From NCBI GenBank assembly GCA_047974855.1, contig JBKECT010000045.1, positions 1 to 20,469 on the forward strand: 20,469 bases of DNA, read 5' to 3'. The position numbers and the translations under genes are program-made. Under the pieces are notes generated by a model, which saw only the letters and a program-made list of their open reading frames with translations, made no database searches and was not told where the DNA came from. The stretch is from CAYNRG01 sp047974855. Its GTDB lineage: Bacteria; Bacillota_I; Bacilli_A; Erysipelotrichales; Erysipelotrichaceae. Shown here piece by piece: positions 1 through 9,027 of the stretch. Positions within the stretch are counted from its first letter, which is position 1. Every line of letters begins with the position of its first letter.

Positions 1-812
1 CCAAAATGCTTAAATGCGTTATATAGTCCATCCTCTGCTACATCATCAGTTACATAGTCTGCTATTGCCTTTAAATCTGGATGAGCATTCCCCATCGCAA
101 TACCTACATTCGCATCACGAACAACTTCAAAGTCATTCATACTATCACCAATAGCTACAGAATCAGCCATAGTAGCACCATAATGCTCACAAACAAGCTG
201 AGCTGCTGTCGACTTGTTGATACCCACTAAAGTTAGTTCTACCCCTATACGCAACGTATCCACTTCACCATTCATAAAAACGGTATGATAAGTGTCAGAT
301 AGCTCTTTTGTGAATTGGTCAAATGTATTTTGATCTTTTCCATAGACACAAATTTTATAAATCGGATCTCTTTCATCACGATATTCAATCGGAAACACTC
401 TGTACTCATTCATTGCTTGTTCTACATCTATAACCTTATTTTCTTTTTCAAAAAACTCTCTATTATTCTCTTTGGCAGTATCATTTTGATAACATCCTGC
501 ATCACCCTCTAACATCAATCCTAAATTTAGCTTATTAACTAAGTTAGACACTTCTTGTTCCTGCTCGGCTGTAAATGAATGAGAATAAATCCGCTTTTTA
601 TCCACATAGACAACTGCTCCTGCGCTAAACACAAACCCATCAACATCAAGCCCATAAAAATCACGGCATGACGAAAGAGAACGTCCTGTGCAGATAAACA
701 CCTTATGTCCGTTTTCTTTCAATTTTGCCAAAGCCTTAGTCGCTGACTCTGGAACTTCTTTTAAGCGATGACTAAATAAAGTGCCGTCAATGTCAATAAA
801 TATATATTTCAT
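1..812 (-). CDS. HAD-superfamily Cof-type phosphatase (3' end beyond window)
   Basis: This is probably a cytoplasmic phosphatase for small phosphorylated metabolites. It has the HAD signatures in order: motif I DIDGTL near the N-terminus (Asp7 and Asp9, nucleophile and acid/base), motif II as CTGRS, and motif IV GDSMND near the C-terminus. The large insert between motifs II and III is the C2 cap of the Cof/YidA group. About 270 residues are visible, the usual length for this group, so only the last few residues should be missing beyond position 1. The ATG at 812 is preceded by GGGGATGGAGA, and a good promoter lies just upstream. The gene is separated from its upstream neighbour by a terminator, so it forms its own transcription unit. 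The substrate cannot be told from the sequence. Confidence 0.88.
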   Translation of the reverse strand, partial: MKYIFIDIDGTLFSHRLKEVPESATKALAKLKENGHKVFICTGRSLSSCRDFYGLDVDGFVFSAGAVVYVDKKRIYSHSFTAEQEQEVSNLVNKLNLGLMLEGDAGCYQNDTAKENNREFFEKENKVIDVEQAMNEYRVFPIEYRDERDPIYKICVYGKDQNTFDQFTKELSDTYHTVFMNGEVDTLRIGVELTLVGINKSTAAQLVCEHYGATMADSVAIGDSMNDFEVVRDANVGIAMGNAHPDLKAIADYVTDDVAEDGLYNAFKHF

Positions 813-837
813 TCTCCATCCCCTTTTCTTTGTCTTA

Positions 838-866
838 ATTTTATGGCATTTATTTTTTGTTGTCAA
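838..866 (-). promoter_or_regulatory. Predicted sigma-A promoter for the HAD phosphatase
   Basis: On the minus strand a perfect -35 TTGACA (861-866) is followed by a 17-nt spacer and a -10 TAAAAT (838-843). The start codon at 812 follows at a normal leader distance. The site lies directly downstream of the terminator of the preceding operon. Confidence 0.7.
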
Positions 867-880
867 ATATCACATAAATA

Positions 881-909
881 AAAAAACTAGTAATTAGTTA
901 CTAGTTTTT
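881..909 (-). terminator. Intrinsic terminator of the mutL-miaA-tcdA operon
   Basis: The inverted repeat AAAACTAGTAA / TTACTAGTTTT has a 4-nt loop and is flanked by A and T runs, so it could act on both strands. It overlaps the last codons and the TAG stop (901-903) of the hypothetical gene. Confidence 0.7.
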
Positions 910-1611
910 CTTCGTTTCTTTCTCTTTCAGTTTTTCACTCATTTCATCAAACACTTCCCCAACCGTTAATGTTGATCCATTCCCTGGAAATAATATCGTT
1001 TGCTCATAAACTAATTGTTCTCTATCTCCCAGTTTTATGACATAAAAGCATGCCTCATCGCCTTGCTCTAAATCAAGTCCCGGAATATCTTCAATGGATT
1101 CATCAACGACAATTCCAGTAACTTTTGGTCCATCAATATCAATCATCTTGATTGTCGATGGATGGATATTTTCCTCTGAAAGAAATATAGCCGGCGCATA
1201 ATCGGGGTGGTTACGAATACATAGCTCATCTATAAGAATATTATTTCTGATTTCAAGCTCTTTTGGTGTTGCACCTTCATGAGCAATTATCATATCCACT
1301 TTAGGTTGATATTTCCCCTCTAAATCAAGCACAACAACGCTTCTCAACTCCAGCATAAACACATAACTCAATGCTCCTAAACTTTCTTTTATTTCTAACC
1401 CTTTGTCACACGTATCCGGTGTTTTGCCTATAGATAAAATTTCAAATTGCAACTCTTCCTCTTCAACCACAGACACAACTAGAGCATAGCAATCATCCTG
1501 ATCAACTTTAACTTTGTTTGTACAAAAATTTTGCAAATCATCTATTTTTACAGCTCTTAGTTGATGGTATAGGGCAGAGGGCGGAATCTTCAATATATCT
1601 GGAACTATCAT
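901..1611 (-). CDS. Unrecognised acidic cytoplasmic protein (236 aa)
   Basis: I do not recognise the family. The product is acidic, with no signal peptide, no membrane segment and no obvious catalytic motif. Its middle is rich in beta-type hydrophobic stretches, and its C-terminus is a charged helix with many Lys and Glu. It starts 25 nt after the tcdA stop, with a strong ribosome binding site (AAAGAGGTGATAAA before the ATG), so it is the last gene of the mutL-miaA-tcdA operon. The operon terminator overlaps its stop codon. Coding status is supported by the length, the ribosome binding site and the operon position. The link to tRNA modification or repair is by position only. Confidence 0.75.
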   Translation of the reverse strand: MIVPDILKIPPSALYHQLRAVKIDDLQNFCTNKVKVDQDDCYALVVSVVEEEELQFEILSIGKTPDTCDKGLEIKESLGALSYVFMLELRSVVVLDLEGKYQPKVDMIIAHEGATPKELEIRNNILIDELCIRNHPDYAPAIFLSEENIHPSTIKMIDIDGPKVTGIVVDESIEDIPGLDLEQGDEACFYVIKLGDREQLVYEQTILFPGNGSTLTVGEVFDEMSEKLKEKETKKN

Positions 1612-1636
1612 TTTATCACCTCTTTCATTTATTATA

Positions 1637-2362
1637 CTACACTTTTTTATTACACAATGATTTTAATACAATACTCGCACACGTTAGCCCTGCTGCTGCA
1701 GGTACAAAGATAAGACTGGCAGGAGGTATTCGCTCTTTTCTCGTTTTCCCGTTTTCATTAACTTCTTGATTTTGTTTATAGGGTTCTTCTCTTGAAAAGA
1801 CAACCGGTATTTTATATCTTATTTTTCTTTTCTTCACTACTGCTCGACAGGCCTTCGCAAGTGGATCATAAGTTGTTTTAGCTAAGGTAGTTACTTCCAG
1901 CTTTGTTGGATCCAACCGATTTGCCATCCCCAATGAACTAATGCATGGTATTTTTAGTTGATGGCATAGCTCAATACAATCTATTTTTGAACTCACTGTA
2001 TCAATCGCATCAATGACATAATCCACCCTGTACTCAAAACTTGAAAATAACTCCGCTGAGAAAAAACTTGCAATTTCTTCAACTTGGCAATCAGGATTAA
2101 TCAGTGCAATCCTTTCTTTCATGCTTGTGGTCTTCTTTTGCCCTATTGTTTTTATTGTGGCATGAACTTGTCTGTTTAAATTACTCTCTGCCACTACATC
2201 ATGGTCTACTAAAATAAGTTTCCCAATTCCACTTCGTGCTAAGGCTTCTGCAGCATACGAGCCTACACCACCCACACCAATAATCATGACACAGGAATCT
2301 TGAAGTTTTTTTAATCCTTCTTTTTTGAGTAGCAACTCTACTCTTTCTAATGCTTTACTCAT
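1637..2362 (-). CDS. tcdA: tRNA threonylcarbamoyladenosine dehydratase TcdA (CsdL/YgdL)
   Basis: This is an E1/ThiF-like ATP-dependent enzyme that cyclises t6A37 to ct6A in ANN-decoding tRNAs. The adenylate-binding glycine loop GVGGVGS is at residues 29-35, followed by the VDHD acidic motif near 52-55 and the NLNRQ motif at 61-65, which are typical of the E1 superfamily. A segment KACRAVVKKRKI and a C-terminal hydrophobic stretch (PPASLIFVPAAAGL) also match the TcdA pattern. At 241 aa it is slightly shorter than the E. coli protein. Its ATG overlaps the miaA TGA as ATGA, so the two are probably translationally coupled. Both act on position 37 of tRNA, which makes the pairing functionally coherent. 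Confidence 0.9.
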   Translation of the reverse strand: MSKALERVELLLKKEGLKKLQDSCVMIIGVGGVGSYAAEALARSGIGKLILVDHDVVAESNLNRQVHATIKTIGQKKTTSMKERIALINPDCQVEEIASFFSAELFSSFEYRVDYVIDAIDTVSSKIDCIELCHQLKIPCISSLGMANRLDPTKLEVTTLAKTTYDPLAKACRAVVKKRKIRYKIPVVFSREEPYKQNQEVNENGKTRKERIPPASLIFVPAAAGLTCASIVLKSLCNKKV

Positions 2363-3264
2363 TCACTCACCCAACTTCCAATTGTTTTCATAATGCTCTC
2401 TTTTTCTTTTTTTACTTCTACCCAAGTTACTGGCATTTGATTTTTAAACCAGGTGTATTGTCGCCGTGCAAACTGTCGAGAATGTTGCTGAATAGAAGCC
2501 ACAACTTCTGCCTCTGTTTGCTCCTTGCTAAAGTATCCTTGCCACTCACGATATCCAATCCCTTGCATCGCATGATCACTAAATTGAACTCCCTGATCTA
2601 ATAATTTTTTTATTTCTTCTTTTAATCCTAACTGAACCATCTTTTCAACTCGCTGGTTAATCTGGTGATACAACGCCTCTCTTTCCATCGTACACCCCAA
2701 AATTAAAGCATTATAAATTGGTATGTGTTTTTGTTTAGCTATTTGGTCCGACTTACTTATCTGATGTGTTTGATGCATCACGCAAGCTCTTACTAATCGT
2801 TTTCTATTATTCCCATGTATTTTTTGAGCTTGTTCCTTGTCATTTTTTTCTAAATACTGGATTAGTTCTTCATTAGTCAACGTTTCAAAGTAAGCAATCA
2901 CATCACTATTTTCTTCTTGCTTTGCAAACTCATAATCATACAAGCAAGCCTTAATATATAATCCTGTTCCTCCCACAATAATTGGAAGCCTTCCTTTTGC
3001 ACTAATCTCATCAATTTTATCCCGTGCTAATTTTTGAAAATCTGCAACGTTATATTTTTCTTTTGGTGATAAAATATCAAGCCCATGATGAATCACACCA
3101 CTCATCTCTTCTTCAGTAATTTTACCAGTGCCAATATCCATCCCTTGAAATACCTGAATGGAATCCCCACTAATAATCTCACCATTGTATTGTTTGGCTA
3201 CCTCAATAGAAAACTCGGTTTTCCCTACCCCTGTTGGTCCTGCAATAACCAGAACTTTCTTCAT
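2359..3264 (-). CDS. miaA: tRNA dimethylallyltransferase MiaA
   Basis: The enzyme transfers a dimethylallyl group to N6 of A37 in tRNAs reading UNN codons. The P-loop GPTGVGKT is at residues 9-16, followed by the ISGDSIQVF segment (substrate Asp) and GGTGLYIKACL, all hallmarks of the family. The 301-aa length is normal. The start is the ATG at 3264, which overlaps the mutL TGA as ATGA. A longer reading frame exists back to 3348, but its extra 28 residues lie inside the mutL 3' end and precede the conserved N-terminus. The gene is translationally coupled to both neighbours. Confidence 0.95.
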   Translation of the reverse strand: MKKVLVIAGPTGVGKTEFSIEVAKQYNGEIISGDSIQVFQGMDIGTGKITEEEMSGVIHHGLDILSPKEKYNVADFQKLARDKIDEISAKGRLPIIVGGTGLYIKACLYDYEFAKQEENSDVIAYFETLTNEELIQYLEKNDKEQAQKIHGNNRKRLVRACVMHQTHQISKSDQIAKQKHIPIYNALILGCTMEREALYHQINQRVEKMVQLGLKEEIKKLLDQGVQFSDHAMQGIGYREWQGYFSKEQTEAEVVASIQQHSRQFARRQYTWFKNQMPVTWVEVKKEKESIMKTIGSWVSE

Positions 3265-5012
3265 CTTAAAAATTCTCTTTCTAATTGATTCGCTTTTAAA
3301 CAGATAAACGTAGGTCTGCCGTGTGGACAATGATAGGGTTGCTTGCATGCTGCCAACTGTTCTATCACACCCACCATTTCCTCTTGTGATAAAACTCGGT
3401 TAAAACGAATAGAATGGTGACATGCCATCGTTGCTATTTTATGTTGATGCATTTCTTCTAATTTAATTTCTCTTTCATCTTTAAAGTAATCCAATAAGTC
3501 CTGTAAAAATGGTTGAGGATCAACTTGTCTCATCCATACCGGAGTTTGTCTAACTATTAAATTCTCTTTACCAAAAGCTTCAAACTGAATAGCAAGGGAT
3601 TCCACTGCTTGATTAATCTCATCCTTTCTCTCCACTAAATCATTTGAGGCTTTAAGCATAAACGGAACTAAACATTCTTCTTGGCTACTTTTTTGATTTG
3701 TCATCATCTCTTTTATTTCTTCATAGTGCACTCTTTCCTGTGCTGCATGTTGGTCAATTAAATATAAACCCTCTTCACCTTCGCACAAAATATATTTTCC
3801 ATGAAGTTGTCCAATAACTCTTAGTGCTGGAAATGGCTTTGGTTCTAAAGCTTTAATCACTGATATGCTTTCAGTGATGCTTTCAAGTTGAGCTTCTTGA
3901 GGTAAATAATCTTCCTCTCTTTCTTGAACCTGAATTGTTGGCATTGGAATTGGAACAATACGATCAAATAGTGTACTTCGATCCACTCTTTCCTTTATCA
4001 CTTTATCTAAATTAATCTCAGGGGTTTGATTAATTTTCCCCAGAGCTGAAGGAATCGCTTCTTTAATAAAATGCTCCAGTTGTTGCTCCTTGGATAATCG
4101 AACTTCCCACTTGCTTGGATGGACATTGACATCCACTAGTTTTGCATCCATTTGGATATTCAAAATAACAATTGGATAGCGCCCATGAGGTAAATAATCT
4201 TGATAGCTATCTTCAATCGCTTTTTGTATACGGTATGGCTTTATCATTCTTCCATTTAAAAAAATCGTAATTGCATTCCGTGTGGAACGGTTAAATTGTG
4301 GATGAATGCACAATCCGGTTAAGTGATAATCTGCATCTTTTGCATCAATTTCAATTGCATTTTTAGCAATATCTTTCCCATAGATTTGATAAACAACTTC
4401 AATTAAGCTACCTTTGCCACTAGTACGTAACATTTCTTTCCCATCGCTAATTAAAGTAAAGGATATAGATGGATTAGACAGGGCAAACTTCTGAACAACA
4501 TCCACTACTCTTGATACTTCATAAGGCACTGTTTTTAAATGCTTTAAACGAGCTGGTGTACGATGAAATAATCCTTGTACTTCAATTCGTGTTCCTTGAT
4601 TATGTGGTGATGGACTAGCTTCAATCACTTCCCCATATTCCACAACCATCTTTGTTGACTGTTCCCCATTACTTGTATGCAAAATCACTTTTGCTACAGA
4701 TGCGATTGAAGGAAGAGCCTCTCCACGAAACCCAAGCGTTTGTATTGCCCATAAGTCTTGTGTTTTAGAGATTTTACTTGTTGCATGTCTTTCAAAGGCT
4801 TTCTTTGCATCTTCAAAATCCATCCCTTCGCCATTATCGGAAACAGATAGTGATTGTATTCCGCCTTGTTGCAGGGCAATTTCAATTCGTGTTGATTTAG
4901 CATCAATGGAATTTTCAACAAGTTCTTTTATAATCCCCATTGGTCTTTCAACAACTTCTCCAGCTGCAATCATATTGGATAATTGTGTATCTAATGTTTG
5001 TATTTTCCCCAT
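3261..5012 (-). CDS. mutL: DNA mismatch repair protein MutL (endonuclease type)
   Basis: This is a GHKL ATPase that links MutS mismatch recognition to strand incision. The N-terminal motifs are ELVENSIDA (Mg/ATP site), DNGEGM and GFRGEALPSI. The C-terminal nuclease motif is DQHAAQERVHYEE, matching DQHA(x)2E(x)4E, with its Asp at about residue 420. CPHGRPT near the C-terminus completes the metal site. The protein is therefore a nicking MutL, as expected where MutH is absent. The ATG at 5012 has GTGAGG upstream and begins the conserved MGKIQTLDTQLSNMIAAGE segment, giving 583 aa. A longer frame to 5075 crosses the promoter and is unlikely. The gene heads an operon with miaA and tcdA. Confidence 0.96.
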   Translation of the reverse strand: MGKIQTLDTQLSNMIAAGEVVERPMGIIKELVENSIDAKSTRIEIALQQGGIQSLSVSDNGEGMDFEDAKKAFERHATSKISKTQDLWAIQTLGFRGEALPSIASVAKVILHTSNGEQSTKMVVEYGEVIEASPSPHNQGTRIEVQGLFHRTPARLKHLKTVPYEVSRVVDVVQKFALSNPSISFTLISDGKEMLRTSGKGSLIEVVYQIYGKDIAKNAIEIDAKDADYHLTGLCIHPQFNRSTRNAITIFLNGRMIKPYRIQKAIEDSYQDYLPHGRYPIVILNIQMDAKLVDVNVHPSKWEVRLSKEQQLEHFIKEAIPSALGKINQTPEINLDKVIKERVDRSTLFDRIVPIPMPTIQVQEREEDYLPQEAQLESITESISVIKALEPKPFPALRVIGQLHGKYILCEGEEGLYLIDQHAAQERVHYEEIKEMMTNQKSSQEECLVPFMLKASNDLVERKDEINQAVESLAIQFEAFGKENLIVRQTPVWMRQVDPQPFLQDLLDYFKDEREIKLEEMHQHKIATMACHHSIRFNRVLSQEEMVGVIEQLAACKQPYHCPHGRPTFICLKANQLEREFLR

Positions 5013-5034
5013 CTTCTTTGCCTCACTTGTTCCT

Positions 5035-5043
5035 ATTATATCA
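5035..5043 (-). promoter_or_regulatory. Extended -10 promoter for mutL operon
   Basis: The minus strand reads TGATATAAT, a perfect extended -10 element, about 22 nt upstream of the mutL ATG. There is no good -35 at 17 nt. It lies between the mutS terminator and mutL, so it gives the mutL operon its own transcript. Confidence 0.6.
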
Positions 5044-5078
5044 TGAATATAAGTCAATTTTCGCAATTTAGACACAAG

Positions 5079-5100
5079 AAAAAGTGCCGAAGCACTTTCT
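5079..5100 (-). terminator. UUCG-loop terminator after mutS
   Basis: On the minus strand AAAGTGC and GCACTTT form a 7-bp stem closed by a C(UUCG)G tetraloop, followed by TTCTT. The T-rich tract on the other side could make it work in both directions. It separates mutS from the mutL operon. Confidence 0.7.
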
Positions 5101-5254
5101 CTTTTTATTTATATAAGGGGGATAGAATAATTCAATACTATAGGGGAATAGTATTGACTATTTTTAAACAAGCTTATTATTTGCTTGTGAGGTCAGTATA
5201 CCTCTGAAATATCAACAAAATTTCGTGTAATTATGTTAAATTATGTGATTTTTA
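5101..5254 (-). other. Structured region between mutS and its terminator
   Basis: There is no gene here. On the minus strand I see GAGGT/ACCTC (around 5186-5201), CAAGC/GCTTG (around 5169-5187), and a perfect 9-bp stem CAATACTAT/ATAGTATTG (5133-5156) with a 6-nt loop. These precede the UUCG terminator, so the region would form a structured mutS 3' UTR. Confidence 0.45.
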
Positions 5255-7774
5255 TTATTTTTTAACTTTACTTTTCATATCCACGACCATCTGCAATGCT
5301 TGGATTGGTGTTAATTCATCCGGATTTACCTCTTCCAGCATTCTCACAACTTGCTTCTCCTCCACATTTTCTCGGTGATATTCCACCAACTGGAATGATT
5401 GCTGTGTCAGCTTTGGTTTTCCTTCTAGCTCTTGAAGCAAATTCTTTGCTCTATCCAAAACGGAGGAAGGAAGATTGGCTAATCGTGCTACATTAATTCC
5501 ATAAGATCTGTCTGCTTTGCCATCTTTCATGCGATACATAAAAGTGACATGGTCATCTTCTTCATGAACTTCAGCATGAGTATTTTTCACCGAATCCAAC
5601 ACCTCTTCTAAAGTTGTAAGTTCATGGTAATGCGTTGAAAATAGTGTTTTGGCATGAATTACTGTTGCAATATACTCAATCATTGCCTGAGCAAGTGCCA
5701 TCCCATCATAAGTTGATGTTCCCCTTCCGATTTCATCAAATAAAATTAATGAGTTTTCTGTTGCTAGTGTCAAAGCTTGATTTGCTTCAGTCATCTCAAC
5801 CATAAATGTTGATTGTCCAGACAGAATATCATCGCTCGCTCCTATCCGTGTAAAAATTTTATCAAATATCGGAACTTCACAAACACTGCATGGTACAAAA
5901 CATCCTATCTGCGCCATAATCACAATTAACGCAATCTGTCTCATATAAGTACTTTTCCCACCCATATTCGGTCCTGTAATGACTAACACTTCACGCTTTG
6001 CATTCATGTGTAAATCATTTGCCACGTAAACCTTTTCTTTCATCATTGCATCTAGAATTGGATGTCTTCCTTTTTCTATACGCACATCACCTTTAGTAAA
6101 TTGTGGTCTAATATAGCCCTGTTCTGCTGATAAAACACTTAAGGCATACAAGCAATCCACCTGTGAAAGTGTTAAAGCTAATTTTTGTACTTTAGGTAAT
6201 CCCCCACGAATTTTTTCTAGCAAACTTTGAAACAATTCGTACTCGATTTGAATTGCTCTTTCCTCAGCGTGTAATATTGCATCCTCTTGCTCCTTCAATT
6301 CTGATGTAATATAACGCTCACAGTTTGTTAATGTTTGTTTTCTAACATACCCATATTCTTCTTTAATTTGTGAAATGGCTCCTTTTGAAATCTCAATGAA
6401 GTATCCAAATACTCGATTGTATCCAATCTTTAATGTTTTTATTCCCGTTCTTTCTTTCTCTTTTGCTTCACATTCCAAAATCCAATTTTTTCCACTTTTT
6501 TGAATTTTCCGAGCTTCGTCTAATTTTTGGTTATAACCATCACGAAACATTTTTCCCTCTTTTGTTCCCAGTGGTGGGTTTTCAACAAATGCATCTTGTA
6601 GTTCATCACGTAACTCTGATAGCACATCCACTTTCTTGATTTCTTTAAATAACTCATCTTCCAATAATTCTATAATCTTAGGTGCAACAACTAATGTTTT
6701 TTGTAGCCGAATACAATCTGTTGCATTAGCACTTCCCATCGCTACTCGAGCAATTAACCGTTGCATATCATACATATTTGATAATAGCTCTTTTAGCTCT
6801 TGCCGAATCATGAAGTTAGTTACTAAAAACTCCACTTGATCTAATCTTTTATTAATATATTTCTCTGTAATTAATGGTTTTTCAATCCACTTTTTTAACA
6901 GTCTAGAGCCCATAGCACTTTGGCAGCGATCCATAAAACTCCATAATGTCTCTGTCTTACTTTGAGAACGCAGTGGATTAATTAATTCTAAGTTCTGTTG
7001 TGTTGAAAAATCCATGTATACTATTTCATCTTCTTTTTCCACTTCAACTACTTGCAGATGACCTACCATTTTCTTTTGTGTTGTCTCTAAATAATGTGTC
7101 ATCATCCCATACGCTTCTTGACCACTTTGATCCTCTATTGTTTCACATAGCGCTTGATATTGACTTAAAATTTCAGTTTCATCACAATATGAAATCACTA
7201 CACGACCTAACTCCCTTAGCATTTTAATTCCTTTTTCATTAAAATCAGAGCGTACTACAACCTCACGTATATTATTTTTCAAAATAGTTTGTGATAAAGT
7301 AATCCATTGATGATCTATTTTTTTTAGCCATGTTTCTCCTGTCGACATTTCAACCACAACCAAAGCAAACTCGTACTGATAATCCACAATACTTGCTAAA
7401 TAAACACTACTTTTTTCATCTCCATTATCTTCCATTATCGTTCCAGGCGTCACCACTTGAATAACGTCTCTTTTTACTATTCCTTGTGCTTCTTGTGGAC
7501 TTTCTAACTGCTCCACAATAGCCACTTTATAACCTCGCTGAACAAGCCGTTGAATATAGCTTTTGACTGCATGATGAGGAACTCCACACATTGGAATCTT
7601 TTCTTCCACCCCTCCATTTCTTCCTGTTAGTACCAGGTCTAATTCACTTGAGGCAATTTTAGCATCTTCAAAAAACATTTCATAAAAATCCCCTAAACGA
7701 TAGAAGAGTAGAGCGTCTGTATATCCTTTTTTAACTTCAAGGTATTGTTGTATCATTGGTGTATACTTTTCCAT
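5255..7774 (-). CDS. mutS: DNA mismatch repair protein MutS
   Basis: This is the mismatch-sensing ATPase that recruits MutL. The N-terminal mismatch-binding domain carries the Phe-x-Glu motif in GDFYEMF (Phe30, Glu32). The C-terminal ABC-type ATPase has the Walker A motif GPNMGGKST starting at about residue 601, then LILFDEIGRGTSTYDG (Walker B) and THYHELT. The 839-aa length is normal. The ATG at 7774 has GGAG six nucleotides upstream; the frame is open four codons further to a TTG, but that would remove the ribosome binding site. Unlike many Firmicutes, mutS here is a separate unit from mutL, with a terminator between them, and is divergent from the methyltransferase gene. Confidence 0.97.
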   Translation of the reverse strand: MEKYTPMIQQYLEVKKGYTDALLFYRLGDFYEMFFEDAKIASSELDLVLTGRNGGVEEKIPMCGVPHHAVKSYIQRLVQRGYKVAIVEQLESPQEAQGIVKRDVIQVVTPGTIMEDNGDEKSSVYLASIVDYQYEFALVVVEMSTGETWLKKIDHQWITLSQTILKNNIREVVVRSDFNEKGIKMLRELGRVVISYCDETEILSQYQALCETIEDQSGQEAYGMMTHYLETTQKKMVGHLQVVEVEKEDEIVYMDFSTQQNLELINPLRSQSKTETLWSFMDRCQSAMGSRLLKKWIEKPLITEKYINKRLDQVEFLVTNFMIRQELKELLSNMYDMQRLIARVAMGSANATDCIRLQKTLVVAPKIIELLEDELFKEIKKVDVLSELRDELQDAFVENPPLGTKEGKMFRDGYNQKLDEARKIQKSGKNWILECEAKEKERTGIKTLKIGYNRVFGYFIEISKGAISQIKEEYGYVRKQTLTNCERYITSELKEQEDAILHAEERAIQIEYELFQSLLEKIRGGLPKVQKLALTLSQVDCLYALSVLSAEQGYIRPQFTKGDVRIEKGRHPILDAMMKEKVYVANDLHMNAKREVLVITGPNMGGKSTYMRQIALIVIMAQIGCFVPCSVCEVPIFDKIFTRIGASDDILSGQSTFMVEMTEANQALTLATENSLILFDEIGRGTSTYDGMALAQAMIEYIATVIHAKTLFSTHYHELTTLEEVLDSVKNTHAEVHEEDDHVTFMYRMKDGKADRSYGINVARLANLPSSVLDRAKNLLQELEGKPKLTQQSFQLVEYHRENVEEKQVVRMLEEVNPDELTPIQALQMVVDMKSKVKK

Positions 7775-7797
7775 AAAAATCTCCAATTCTTATTCTC

Positions 7798-7803
7798 ATT
7801 ATA
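7798..7803 (-). promoter_or_regulatory. -10 element for mutS
   Basis: A perfect TATAAT on the minus strand lies 24 nt upstream of the mutS ATG. No convincing -35 is visible at 17 nt. It sits back to back with the promoter of the methyltransferase gene. Confidence 0.5.
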
Positions 7804-7856
7804 CCTTTTTATTTACTCTTTTTCCATCTTTGTCATAGGATTTTTGCCTGTTTTTT

Positions 7857-7865
7857 TGATATAAT
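7857..7865 (+). promoter_or_regulatory. Extended -10 promoter for the m5U methyltransferase gene
   Basis: The plus strand reads TGATATAAT. Transcription would start near 7872, so the ATG at 7876 would have almost no leader, and the ATG at 7888 is favoured. Confidence 0.6.
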
Positions 7866-7887
7866 ATAAAAAGAAATGAGGGAAGTT

Positions 7888-9027
7888 ATGAAACAGTGTT
7901 CTTATTCGACCCGATGTGGCGGCTGCCAATACCAAGGCACACCTTACCTTGAGCAAATTAGTATTAAACAAAAAGAAGTTGCGCAACTATTCACCCCTTT
8001 TAACCCTCTTCCATTTTTAAAAATGGATGATCCTTATTACTACCGACACAAAGTATTTTCTACCTTCTCTTACAGCAAAACAAAGAAAGTTATTTGTGGC
8101 ATCTATGAAGAAGAAAGTCATAAAATTGTTCCTTTAGAAGATTGCCAAATACAACATCCCATAGCAAATAAAATACTGCAATCTATTTGTGTTGTCGCAA
8201 ATCAACTTAAAACTCAACCTTATAATGAAGATAAGCAAATTGGTGTACTAAGACACGCCTATATACGTGTATCCTATGCAACTAAACAAGTCATGCTCGT
8301 TTTTGTATTAGGACAAGACATCTTCCCTGGAAGCAAAGAATTCATGAAAAGACTTCGTGCTTTGCATCCTGAGATTACTACTTGCATGACCCAAGTCAAC
8401 AAAAGAAAAACTAGTGTTGTTTTGGGAACTAAAGAAAAAGTGCTATGGGGTAATGGAACTATCATTGATAAACTGTGCGGTGTTTCATTTCAACTTTCCA
8501 GCACATCATTTTATCAAGTGAACCCTGTGCAAACTGAAATTTTATATCAAACAGCAATAACCCTTGCCAAGCTTTCAAAAAACGAAACTATCTTAGATGC
8601 CTACTGTGGTATTGGAACTATCGGACTTATCGCATCAACGTATGTTAATCAAGTCATAGGTGTAGAGGTCAACAAGCAAGCCATTCATGACGCTATAAAC
8701 AATGCAAAAGAAAATAAAATTGGGAATGCTAAATTTTATGTTGATGATGCAACCAACTTTATTCATTCATTGCAACAAAAGAAAACAAAAATTGATACTG
8801 TATTCATTGACCCACCTCGGGCTGGTTCAACTGTAGATTTCTTAAATGCACTCTCCAAATTAGGTGCCAACAAAATCGTGTATATTTCTTGTAATCCAGA
8901 AACTCAAAAACGGGATCTTGTTCTATTGAAGAAACAAGGCTATAGAGTAGACACAATTCAACCCGTCGATATGTTTCCTTTTACAAAACATATCGAGACA
9001 GTTGTTCTTTTATCCTATAGAAAATAG
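7888..9027 (+). CDS. 23S rRNA (uracil-C5)-methyltransferase, RlmC/RlmD (RumA/RumB) family
   Basis: This is a SAM-dependent RNA m5U methyltransferase. Cys4, Cys10, Cys13 and Cys86 (in EDCQI) form the expected 4Fe-4S site. The SAM motif is DAYCGIGTIGL, followed by DPPRAG and the catalytic Cys335 in ISCNPET. The protein begins directly at the Fe-S cysteines and lacks an N-terminal TRAM domain. Its 379 aa therefore resemble RlmC/RumB in layout more than the longer TRAM-containing RlmD or RlmCD enzymes, so the exact target uridine is open. The start at 7888 is chosen because GAGGGA lies five nucleotides upstream; a nearer-promoter ATG at 7876 has no ribosome binding site. Confidence 0.88.
   Translation: MKQCSYSTRCGGCQYQGTPYLEQISIKQKEVAQLFTPFNPLPFLKMDDPYYYRHKVFSTFSYSKTKKVICGIYEEESHKIVPLEDCQIQHPIANKILQSICVVANQLKTQPYNEDKQIGVLRHAYIRVSYATKQVMLVFVLGQDIFPGSKEFMKRLRALHPEITTCMTQVNKRKTSVVLGTKEKVLWGNGTIIDKLCGVSFQLSSTSFYQVNPVQTEILYQTAITLAKLSKNETILDAYCGIGTIGLIASTYVNQVIGVEVNKQAIHDAINNAKENKIGNAKFYVDDATNFIHSLQQKKTKIDTVFIDPPRAGSTVDFLNALSKLGANKIVYISCNPETQKRDLVLLKKQGYRVDTIQPVDMFPFTKHIETVVLLSYRK

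Noticed and set aside
3265..3348. 28-residue N-terminal extension of MiaA
   Set aside because: It lies inside the mutL 3' end and precedes the conserved MiaA start; the ATGA overlap at 3264 explains the junction.
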